Shown here: one piece after another, positions 1 through 5,534 of the stretch
Layout: every line of letters begins with the position of its first letter
Position numbering within the stretch: the stretch's first letter is position 1
NCBI GenBank assembly: GCA_051000345.1
Contig: JBPCOJ010000087.1
Span: 1-17,097 of the forward strand
Direction of reading: 5' to 3'
DNA from: JBHENC01 sp051000345
GTDB taxonomy: Bacteria; Acidobacteriota; Blastocatellia; Pyrinomonadales; Pyrinomonadaceae
DNA length: 17,097 bases
Program-made: the position numbers and the translations under genes
The notes under the pieces: model-generated
What the model saw: only the letters and a program-made list of their open reading frames with translations
What the model was told of the DNA's origin: nothing
Databases searched by the model: none

Positions 1-772
1 CATCGCGCCACAAACCGTAGAGCGTGCCGCCGGGACGCACCATATTGCCGCGCGCTTCCGGGTGCGCGAAGGTTCCGGCGCTGTTCGCCAAATCCAGATA
101 AGTCGGATTGAAGCCGCGCGCGCGAAATAAATTAACGGCGTCGTTGAAGCGCGTCACTTGCTCGTTCGTAAAGCAATCGCGTTCGGGTTCGTCTGCCGCC
201 GCGAAGTGCGTCATCATGCCGTCCACGCGAATGTTCTTGAAAGCGAGTAGTGCATTGGCGAATTCGTTTGCCGCGTCGTAGCGCACGCCGAGCCTGCCCA
301 TGCCCGTGTCGATCTTCACATGAACATCAGCGACTAAGCCCGCATCCCGCGCGGCGCGATCAAGTTTCTCCGCCATTTCCGTGCGATAAATGACGGGCAC
401 GATATTGTGACTAATGCACGCCGCTTCCTGCCCGTCCCAGAATCCGCCGAGCGACAAAATGGGTTGCCGTATATTTCCTTCCAGCCGCAACTGCATCGCT
501 TCTTCCGGCAATGCGACAGCGAACCACTCCGCGCCTTCTTCGCTTAATCTACGCGCGCAAGCCACCGCGCCGTGACCGTAAGCGTCCGCTTTGACGACTG
601 CCATTACCTTGACGCCGTTCCCGACAAGGCCGCGTATCGCATGAAAGTTTGCGGCAAGCGAATCCAAGTCAATGTCTGTCCATGTCGGACGACGCGCAAA
701 CATCTCTGCATCGAGAATCTTCGGCGCGTCGTTTGCGGCGTCGTTCTTTTTTGCTGCGTCTGAATCAAACAT
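1..772 (-). CDS. alr: Alanine racemase, 3' end cut by the window edge
   Basis: Pyridoxal-phosphate enzyme interconverting L- and D-alanine in the cytoplasm and supplying D-Ala for peptidoglycan. I translated the minus strand from ATG at 770-772 and read 257 codons without a stop before the window ends, about two thirds of the usual ~370 residues. The PLP-lysine motif VVKADAYGHG is present with Lys61, followed by family segments such as HVKIDTGMGRLGV, MMTHFAAAD and LANSAGTF. The barrel domain is therefore mostly here, while the C-terminal beta domain with the catalytic Tyr lies outside. A second in-frame ATG at 701-703 (residue 24, MFARRPTWTDIDL) would put the Lys at 38, close to its usual place, so the first 23 residues may not be translated. 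Neither start has a clear Shine-Dalgarno. It follows dnaB by about 100 bp and may be cotranscribed with it. Confidence 0.95.
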   Translation of the reverse strand, partial: MFDSDAAKKNDAANDAPKILDAEMFARRPTWTDIDLDSLAANFHAIRGLVGNGVKVMAVVKADAYGHGAVACARRLSEEGAEWFAVALPEEAMQLRLEGNIRQPILSLGGFWDGQEAACISHNIVPVIYRTEMAEKLDRAARDAGLVADVHVKIDTGMGRLGVRYDAANEFANALLAFKNIRVDGMMTHFAAADEPERDCFTNEQVTRFNDAVNLFRARGFNPTYLDLANSAGTFAHPEARGNMVRPGGTLYGLWRD

Positions 773-837
773 AGCGGTTCGCGTTCAACGCTCGCTTTGC
801 AGTCAAGCATGAACTTAAGAAGTTATTCGGAGAACTC

Positions 838-863
838 TGTGTATGAACGGTTTTGTGTATGAA
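838..863. repeat. Two direct copies of a 10-bp sequence between dnaB and alr
   Basis: The sequence tgtgtatgaa occurs at 838-847 and again at 854-863, a 16-bp period, in the 101-bp spacer between the dnaB stop and the alr start. It could be a pair of protein-binding half-sites or a chance duplication. No promoter elements are obvious next to it. Confidence 0.4.
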
Positions 864-873
864 TAATTTGATC

Positions 874-2235
874 TTACTCGCGCCACATATTTTCAAAGCG
901 TGTGAACTCTTTGAGAAAGGCGAGCTTGGCTGTTCCTGTCGGGCCGTTGCGTTGCTTGGCAACGATGATCTCCGCGATGCCTGCGTTTTCTTCCGTGCGG
1001 TTGTACTGCTCTTCGCGGTAGATAAACGCCACCACGTCCGCATCCTGCTCTATTGCTCCTGATTCACGTAAATCCGCGAGTTGCGGGCGGTGGTCTGTGC
1101 GTGCTTCAGGCGCGCGAGAGAGTTGCGAAAGCGCGACGAGCGGCACGTTGAGTTCCTTCGCAAGTCCTTTCAATTCACGCGAGATTTGCGAGACTTCCTG
1201 CTGGCGCGATTCCGAGCGCCTGCTTGAGCCGGACATGAGTTGCAAGTAATCTACGATGATTAGATCGAGCCGCTTGTGTTCCGCCGCAAGGCGTCTGGAT
1301 TTGGCGCGCATCTCCAGCACAGAGATGCCGGGCGTGTCGTCAATAAAGATTTTTGTTTCAGCCAATGTTCCGAGCGCCTGCGCAAGTCTACCCCATTCTT
1401 CACGCGCGAGAAACCCGCTGCGAAAACGATGCGCGTCAACGCGGCCTTCCGAGCACAGCATACGCATCACGAGCGATTCCTTCGACATCTCCAGCGAGAA
1501 CACACCGATCACAGCCTGTGCTTGAATCGCCGCATTTTGCGCGAGCGTCAGACAAAGAGCCGTCTTGCCCATTGAAGGTCTCGCGGCAACGATAATCAAG
1601 TCAGAAGGCTGCAAGCCGGAAGTCATCGCGTCGAGTTCCTGAAAGCCTGTGGTGAGACCCGTTATCATCGCGGAGCGCCCGGCCATCTCTTGAACCTTTT
1701 CGAGAATGGAATCGGCGATTGGCTTGACGTGCGCGAAGCCCTGTCTGGTGCGTTCGTCCGCGAGGGCGAAGATGGCTTGCTCTGCGTGGTCTAAAATTAT
1801 TTCCGCTTCGTCTTCTTCCTCCAAAGCTTCGCTGGTGACTTTGTTGGCGACCTTGACGAGCTGGCGAAGCAAGGATTTATCGCGGACGATCTTGGCGTAG
1901 GCGGCGACGTTCGTGAAATGCGGCAGCCCGTAAGTAAGATTGGTGATGAAGGTCAGGCCGCCGACGGATTCCAACTCTCCCGCGCGGCGAAGTTCTTCGC
2001 TGATTAAAATCGAATTAATTTCCGAGCCGCGTTCGGAAAGCGCGACCATCGTCAGGAAAACGCGCCTGTGTGAAGGCACATAAAAGTCTTCCGGCTTTAA
2101 GAGTTCAATCGCCTGATTGACGAGCGCGTTATCGAGCAGAACCGCGCCTAAGATAGCGCGCTCGGCCTCGCTGCTGTTGGGCAGCGGCTTCTCCAGCATT
2201 TGATCGCGCGGCGCATTGGCAATGTAGTTTGACAT
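874..2235 (-). CDS. dnaB: Replicative DNA helicase DnaB
   Basis: Hexameric 5'-3' helicase that unwinds DNA at the replication fork and recruits primase. The 453-residue length is normal. The N-terminal domain (about 15-115) begins with the family signature PNSSEAERAILGAVLLD. The RecA-like domain has Walker A RPSMGKTA at 219-226, Walker B LIIVDYLQLM at about 325-334, the DNA-binding segment around EVSQISRELKGLAKEL at 347-362, QLSR at 371-374, and the arginine-finger region KQRNGP at 427-432. It is complete with no intein in the Walker A loop, a frequent insertion site in this family. It lies downstream of rplI, a common rpsF-rpsR-rplI-dnaB arrangement, but a strong terminator-like structure (2277-2356) separates them. 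No Shine-Dalgarno is visible before the ATG. Instead a 13-bp palindrome sits one base upstream. Confidence 0.98.
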   Translation of the reverse strand: MSNYIANAPRDQMLEKPLPNSSEAERAILGAVLLDNALVNQAIELLKPEDFYVPSHRRVFLTMVALSERGSEINSILISEELRRAGELESVGGLTFITNLTYGLPHFTNVAAYAKIVRDKSLLRQLVKVANKVTSEALEEEDEAEIILDHAEQAIFALADERTRQGFAHVKPIADSILEKVQEMAGRSAMITGLTTGFQELDAMTSGLQPSDLIIVAARPSMGKTALCLTLAQNAAIQAQAVIGVFSLEMSKESLVMRMLCSEGRVDAHRFRSGFLAREEWGRLAQALGTLAETKIFIDDTPGISVLEMRAKSRRLAAEHKRLDLIIVDYLQLMSGSSRRSESRQQEVSQISRELKGLAKELNVPLVALSQLSRAPEARTDHRPQLADLRESGAIEQDADVVAFIYREEQYNRTEENAGIAEIIVAKQRNGPTGTAKLAFLKEFTRFENMWRE

Positions 2236-2236
2236 C

Positions 2237-2249
2237 TAAAACCGTTTTA
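2237..2249. repeat. 13-bp palindrome directly upstream of the dnaB start
   Basis: The sequence taaaac-c-gtttta is a perfect palindrome around the C at 2243, one base from the dnaB ATG (2233-2235). It is too compact to make a stable RNA hairpin, so a DNA-binding site is the more natural reading if it is functional. A palindrome of this AT content can arise by chance. Confidence 0.35.
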
Positions 2250-2276
2250 TGAAGCAGGGATAGCAGGAATGATGAA

Positions 2277-2356
2277 CGAAAATAAAAGGCCGCAAGTCGC
2301 GCGCAGTTCACACTCCGAAATTCGTCGGAGTGTGAGATGCGCAACGGCTTGCAGCC
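2277..2356 (-). terminator. Compound intrinsic terminator between rplI and dnaB
   Basis: Read on the minus strand, an outer 9-bp stem (GGCTGCAAG, 2356-2348, with CTTGCGGCC, 2296-2288, one G-U pair) encloses a long inner hairpin. The inner hairpin is a perfect 11-bp inverted repeat (2308-2318 with 2325-2335, loop aattcg), extended by gcgca/tgcgc (2301-2305 with 2338-2342). The outer stem is followed at once by TTTTATTTTCG (2287-2277). Stem plus T-rich tract in this orientation fits a Rho-independent terminator closing the ispE-to-rplI transcription unit. Confidence 0.7.
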
Positions 2357-2370
2357 GCGAACTATACTAC

Positions 2371-2422
2371 AAGGCGCGGGACTCGAACAACGGCAATCCG
2401 TCGCGCCCGAATCCCGCGCCTT
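2371..2422. repeat. Long hairpin just downstream of rplI
   Basis: A perfect 11-bp inverted repeat (aaggcgcggga at 2371-2381 with its complement at 2412-2422) flanks about 30 bases that can pair further with wobbles, so most of the element folds into one hairpin. It begins 12 bases after the rplI stop. On the plus strand it is followed by TTTTTG, so it looks like a terminator against plus-strand transcription. On the minus strand the following TTGTAGTATAG is only a weak T-tract. It may protect the 3' end of the ribosomal mRNA or assist termination with the next structure. Confidence 0.5.
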
Positions 2423-2434
2423 TTTGATTAAGGA

Positions 2435-2995
2435 TTAACCGTTTTCTGTTTCACCCGCACTTGCTTCCGGCTCTGCCGCAGGCGTCGCTGGCTGGGTTTC
2501 CGCAGTCGTCGCCGGAACAGAAGCAGCAGCGGTTTGCGCGCCGCCCTCATTCTCGACTGTGACGGGAATCTCGACAATCACTTCGCGGTGCAGGCGCACA
2601 GGCACTGTAAAGTCGCCTGTTTCCTTGATCGCGTCGCGCAAGGTAATGCGGCGGCGATCAATTTCGTAGCCTTTTTCCTTTAAGGCTTCGTGAATGTCCA
2701 TCGAAGTCACGGAGCCGTAAAGAATGCCGTGCTCGCCGACTTTGCGCGCGAAGGTCAAGCGAAGCTGGCGCATTTGATTGGCCTGTGCTTCGGCAGTGCC
2801 GCGTTCCTTTGCTTCTTTTTTGAGAAGCGCGGCGCGTTCCTGTTCGATCTGCTTGACGTTGCCGGAGTTGGCTTGAACGGCGAGCTTGCGCGGCAGCAAA
2901 TAATTGCGCGCGTAGCCCGCTTTGACGCGCACGATTTCGCCGCGCGCGCCCAAGTTGTCGATGTCTTCCCGTAAGAGAATTTGTGTGCTTGCCAT
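2435..2995 (-). CDS. rplI: 50S ribosomal protein bL9
   Basis: Large-subunit protein binding 23S rRNA domain V near the L1 stalk, with two globular domains joined by a long helix. The N-terminal domain shows the signature LGARGEIVRVKAGYARNYLLP (residues 16-35). The connecting helix (about 45-80) is rich in Glu and Lys, and the C-terminal domain runs to about residue 150. The start at 2995 (MASTQILL) is chosen because AAGGAG at 3007-3012 precedes it by 11 bases and because family members start here. An upstream in-frame start at 3055 would overlap rpsR. The protein has 186 residues against about 148 in E. coli. The excess is a C-terminal Ala/Pro/Thr/Glu-rich tail of about 35 residues. It follows rpsR by 19 bases. 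Confidence 0.97.
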   Translation of the reverse strand: MASTQILLREDIDNLGARGEIVRVKAGYARNYLLPRKLAVQANSGNVKQIEQERAALLKKEAKERGTAEAQANQMRQLRLTFARKVGEHGILYGSVTSMDIHEALKEKGYEIDRRRITLRDAIKETGDFTVPVRLHREVIVEIPVTVENEGGAQTAAASVPATTAETQPATPAAEPEASAGETENG

Positions 2996-3014
2996 TTCTT
3001 TGTGCGCTCCTTTT

Positions 3015-3362
3015 TTAAGCTGTGGCGTAGGGAAGAAGCGCGATGTTGCGCGCACGTTTGATGGCTTCGGCGAGCATACGTTGATGCGTCGCGCAGGAGC
3101 CGGAAATGCGGCGCGGTAGAATTTTGCCGCGCTCTGGAATGTAATTTTGTAAAAGCTTTGTGTCCTTGAAGTCGATCAAATCGACTTTGTCGAGACAAAA
3201 GCGGCAGACTTTGCGGCGGTGCATACGCCGTCCGCCGGGGCCGCCGCGACCACCACCGCCGCCGCGCGAATCGCCGCGACCACCACCACCGCGCGAATCT
3301 CTGTCATCGTTGCGATCAAAGCTGTCGCTGCGCTCGCGGTCATCATTGTAATTTCTTGACAT
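3015..3362 (-). CDS. rpsR: 30S ribosomal protein bS18 with Gly/Arg-rich N-terminal extension
   Basis: Small-subunit platform protein that forms a heterodimer with bS6. The conserved core runs from about residue 47 to 115 (RKVCRFC, LLQNYIPERGKILPRRISG, ATHQRMLAEAIKRARNIALLP). Cys53, Cys56, Cys90 and His93 are all present, the pattern of the zinc-binding form of S18. Ahead of the core is an unusual ~46-residue extension. Residues 1-22 are Asp/Arg/Asn-rich and 23-46 consist almost only of Gly, Arg, Ser and Asp, in an RGG-like style. The ATG at 3360-3362 has a GAGG about 13 bases upstream. An internal Met47 would give a bare-core protein but has no better ribosome site. It lies between rpsF and rplI. 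Confidence 0.96.
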   Translation of the reverse strand: MSRNYNDDRERSDSFDRNDDRDSRGGGGRGDSRGGGGGRGGPGGRRMHRRKVCRFCLDKVDLIDFKDTKLLQNYIPERGKILPRRISGSCATHQRMLAEAIKRARNIALLPYATA

Positions 3363-3416
3363 AACTTTTCTTTATCCTCAATCAAAGGCACGCTGCCGCT
3401 CAAGCGTAAAGTTTTC

Positions 3417-3439
3417 TCGCGTTGGTCACTCCAACACGA
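3417..3439 (-). repeat. Small hairpin in the rpsF-rpsR spacer
   Basis: gttgg (3421-3425) pairs with ccaac (3431-3435) around loop tcact, and after one mismatch tcg (3417-3419) pairs with cga (3437-3439). The 136-bp spacer between rpsF and rpsR is unusually long for this gene pair, and this is the only clear structure in it. No T-tract follows on the minus strand, so it is not a typical terminator. Confidence 0.4.
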
Positions 3440-3498
3440 AAAGCGAGCAGCACAAGCGTCGCCGGTTAAATCAATAACAGATACAGATGAACGCGCCG

Positions 3499-3951
3499 TT
3501 AAGCTTCGTCGTCTCTGCCGGGTGCGTTGCCGCCACCACTGCTGCCCATGCCGCCGTCGCGCCGCTCTCCGCCTGCGTTGTTCGATGACGCCGCAAAGGG
3601 ACGCTTGCTGGCACGGCGTGCGCGCTTGGCTTTGAACTTTTCGGCGCGCTGGCGATCTTCATCAACGCGCACAGTCATGTAGCGAACAACTTGATCGTTG
3701 ACGCGCATACGGCGTTCGAGTTCCGCGATTTCGCCGCCCGTGCCTTCGATCTCCAGCAGCACGTAATTGCCTTCGCGCTTGTGGTTGATCTCGTATGCGA
3801 GCTGGCGTCGTCCCATGTTCTCGTTCTTGGTGATTGTGCCGCCCTGATCCGTGATGATCTGTTGAAAGCTTTCGCTCAGGCGCGTGACTTCATCCTCGAC
3901 CACATCGGGGTCAATGATAAACATTACTTCGTAAACTCTAGGTGCTGCCAA
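3499..3951 (-). CDS. rpsF: 30S ribosomal protein bS6, TTG start
   Basis: Small-subunit platform protein, partner of bS18. Family features are YEVMFIIDPDV near the N-terminus, GRRQLAYEINHKREGNYVLLEIEG (about 47-70) and the RRMRVNDQVVRYMTVRVDE segment (about 80-98). The start is TTG (3949-3951). In this frame a TGA lies two codons upstream, and AAGGAGG at 3959-3965 sits exactly 7 bases before the TTG, so the non-ATG start is well supported. Core length is about 100 residues. The C-terminus adds a basic stretch (KFKAKRARRASKR) and then a Gly/Ser/Asn-rich tail to residue 150. Downstream is rpsR. Upstream, beyond a heptad-repeat element, is pth. Confidence 0.97.
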   Translation of the reverse strand: MAAPRVYEVMFIIDPDVVEDEVTRLSESFQQIITDQGGTITKNENMGRRQLAYEINHKREGNYVLLEIEGTGGEIAELERRMRVNDQVVRYMTVRVDEDRQRAEKFKAKRARRASKRPFAASSNNAGGERRDGGMGSSGGGNAPGRDDEA

Positions 3952-3958
3952 AATTCAT

Positions 3959-3965
3959 CCTCCTT
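3959..3965 (-). promoter_or_regulatory. Ribosome binding site deciding the rpsF TTG start
   Basis: AAGGAGG on the minus strand is a near-perfect Shine-Dalgarno, with a 7-base spacer to TTG. An ATG directly next to the AAGGAGG (3956-3958) is in another frame, stops after six codons and is too close to the AAGGAGG to be used normally. Confidence 0.85.
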
Positions 3966-4003
3966 ATGGATGTCAAGCCTCATGTATGAAGCAAGAAGGT
4001 GGG

Positions 4004-4061
4004 AACAGTTTTCAGTAATCAGTTTTCAGTGCTGGCTGAAAACTTAAAACTTGAAACTGTT
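4004..4061. repeat. Inverted heptad-repeat element between pth and rpsF
   Basis: The left arm is four consecutive 7-mers (4004-4031) fitting NNCAGTN, such as AACAGTT and ATCAGTT. After a 2-bp centre (4032-4033), four 7-mers in inverted orientation follow (4034-4061), ending with a perfect inverted copy of the first. Perfect inverted pairs include gaacagttt (4003-4011) with aaactgttc (4054-4062), and agttttcag (4021-4029) with ctgaaaact (4036-4044). The element fills most of the pth-rpsF spacer and ends 3 bases before the pth stop codon. It shares the CAGT-centred heptad with the element at 6474-6553. Confidence 0.75.
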
Positions 4062-4064
4062 CTT

Positions 4065-4631
4065 TCAGTTGTATTGCGCCATTGCCTTCTCGATGCCGTC
4101 GCGTAGGACGGCGCGGAAAGCGTCGGCGCTTCGCTCTAAAATTATTTGCAGTTCGCTGCGTTCATGGCGCGAGAATTCATCGAGAACGTAGCGCGCCGTG
4201 TCTGTTATCGGATGATCCGCGCCGATGCCTATGCGCAGGCGGATAAACTCGTCGGTCTTGATCGAAGCGATGATCGACTTAAGACCATTATGGCCGCCCG
4301 CCGAACCGCGCGCGCGCAGTCTCAAAGTGCCGAACGGCAACGCGAGATCATCACTGATAACGATTAAATCTTGTGCCGGTTTAAGTTTCGGCTCTTGCTT
4401 GCCGAGCAGACAAGCGATTGATTCGCCGCTCAAATTCATAAACGTCTGCGGCTTAATCAATTCAATTGTTTCATTCCCGATGAGCGCGCGCCCGACGAGT
4501 GCGCGGCAGTCCTTGCGCCTGACTTGCGCGCCTGCTTCACGCGCCAGCAAATCGACGAGCATGAAACCCAGATTGTGGCGCGTCCATTCATACTGCGCGC
4601 CCGGATTCCCTAGACCGACGACGAAACGCAT
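4065..4631 (-). CDS. pth: Peptidyl-tRNA hydrolase
   Basis: Cytoplasmic esterase that releases peptides from prematurely dropped peptidyl-tRNA so the tRNA can be reused. At 188 residues it is a standard length. The substrate and catalytic residues are visible: GLGNPG with Asn9, TRHNLGF with the catalytic His19, QTFMNLSG with Asn66, SDDLALPFG with Asp94, and GSAGGHNGLKS with Asn115. It lies downstream of rplY, the usual partner order prs-rplY-pth. There is no Shine-Dalgarno. The tandem heptads of the 4631-4730 element run right up to the ATG (4629-4631), and the 4004-4061 element begins 3 bases past its stop, so the gene is bracketed by repeat elements. Confidence 0.98.
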   Translation of the reverse strand: MRFVVGLGNPGAQYEWTRHNLGFMLVDLLAREAGAQVRRKDCRALVGRALIGNETIELIKPQTFMNLSGESIACLLGKQEPKLKPAQDLIVISDDLALPFGTLRLRARGSAGGHNGLKSIIASIKTDEFIRLRIGIGADHPITDTARYVLDEFSRHERSELQIILERSADAFRAVLRDGIEKAMAQYN

Positions 4632-4730
4632 TACGATTTACGATTGCGGATGGCGGATTGACGATTGAAAAAAACAGCCATTTAATTATCGATCTTCAGT
4701 CCTTATGTAATCGCCAGTCCGCAATTGCAA
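4631..4730. repeat. Heptad-repeat element between rplY and pth
   Basis: Five perfectly phased 7-mers occupy 4631-4665: TTACGAT twice, then TGCGGAT, GGCGGAT and TGACGAT. They begin at the last base of the pth start codon. After an AT-rich centre, three inverted 7-mers of the same type (TTGCAAT, TGCGGAC, TGGCGAT on the minus strand) lie at 4710-4730. The arms match imperfectly around the TGCGGA/TGGCG segment. The heptad consensus differs from that of the other two elements in the window. Nothing else is recognisable in this 105-bp spacer. Confidence 0.7.
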
Positions 4731-4736
4731 ATTCCT

Positions 4737-5402
4737 TTACTCTTCGTCGTCCTTCTTGCCTTTGCCGATTACTTCCGGCTCGGCGGGTGTCTCTTCCGTA
4801 CCCTCTGCAACTTCGACAACCGGCTCCGGCTCGTCGCGGACGATGCCGACGGTGGCGATTACCGTTTCCGGCTCGGAGATAATCTCGACGCCTTCGGTCA
4901 CGGGAATATCCGAAACGTGCAGCACGTCGTGGACTTTCATGTTCGAGACATCGACGTTGATCGCTTCGGGAATATCGCGCGGGCGGCAGCGAATCTTGAT
5001 CTCGCGTTCGATTTGGTCGAGCACGCCTTCTTCTTCGAGCACGCCGACGGGGTCGCCCGTCAAATGCAGCGACACGGTGACTTCGATTTTCTGGCCGCGC
5101 ACGAGCCTACGCAAATCGGCATGAATGAGTCGCCCGCGCACGGGATCGATTTGCCGGTCAAGGAACATTACTTCGCTCGCGTCCAGCCCCGCGATGTCGA
5201 GCGTAAAAATCGTGTTGTGTCCGGTGTCGGAACGCAGGATCGCAGCCAAGTCACGCAAGGGCGCAGTGGCGGAAACGGAGTCGCCTTCACCGCCGTAAAT
5301 TGTGAGCGGAACAAGCCCCTCACGACGCACGCGACGCGAATCGTTTTTGCCGCGTCCTTCGCGCTTCTCCGCGCGGACTGTGATTTCTTTTCTTTCTGCC
5401 AT
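4737..5402 (-). CDS. rplY: 50S ribosomal protein bL25, long CTC/TL5 form
   Basis: Binds 5S rRNA in the central protuberance. The protein has 221 residues with two domains, as in Bacillus Ctc and Thermus TL5 rather than the ~95-residue E. coli form. The N-terminal 5S-binding domain (1 to about 95) includes EKREGRGKNDSRRVRREGLVP and a LIHADLRRL strand. The C-terminal domain (about 100-185) includes VSLHLTGDPVGV and LHVSDIPVTEGVEI. The end is an acidic Glu/Pro-rich tail (about 190-221). I place the start at 5402 (MAERKEI) because the domain begins there. The longer ATG at 5429 would add nine residues without family support. A GGAG lies 13 bases upstream, a loose spacing. The gene follows prs and precedes pth. 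Confidence 0.95.
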   Translation of the reverse strand: MAERKEITVRAEKREGRGKNDSRRVRREGLVPLTIYGGEGDSVSATAPLRDLAAILRSDTGHNTIFTLDIAGLDASEVMFLDRQIDPVRGRLIHADLRRLVRGQKIEVTVSLHLTGDPVGVLEEEGVLDQIEREIKIRCRPRDIPEAINVDVSNMKVHDVLHVSDIPVTEGVEIISEPETVIATVGIVRDEPEPVVEVAEGTEETPAEPEVIGKGKKDDEE

Positions 5403-5519
5403 AACTCTTTCGCTTTCTCCATTCAACATCCGGCGCTCGAACCTTCGACGGCGTCAATGAAAATCATCGACAATCAAAAGCTTCAATGCCGAACGCGATT
5501 ATGCGGTTCAGTGTTTGCC

Positions 5520-5534
5520 CTTCGTCAGACGAAG
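5520..5534. repeat. 15-bp palindrome spanning the prs stop codon
   Basis: cttcgtc-a-gacgaag is a perfect palindrome with a single central base. It covers the last prs codons and the TGA. On RNA it could form a short CUUCG/CGAAG hairpin. No T-tract follows, so it is not a standard terminator. The rest of the 122-bp prs-rplY spacer (5403-5524) shows nothing I can interpret. Confidence 0.4.

Noticed and set aside
2371..2422. A tRNA-like fold, because the minus strand reads GTTCGAGTCCCGC as in a T-arm.
   Set aside because: No T-stem partner, anticodon arm or D-arm can be drawn. The segment folds as one long hairpin.
3941..3958. Six-codon ATG frame next to the rpsF Shine-Dalgarno as a leader peptide.
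   Set aside because: The ATG directly touches the AAGGAGG with no spacer, so initiation there is unlikely.
3971..3976. TTGACA on the minus strand upstream of rpsF, a perfect -35 word.
   Set aside because: A matching -10 would fall inside the rpsF coding region, past the Shine-Dalgarno.
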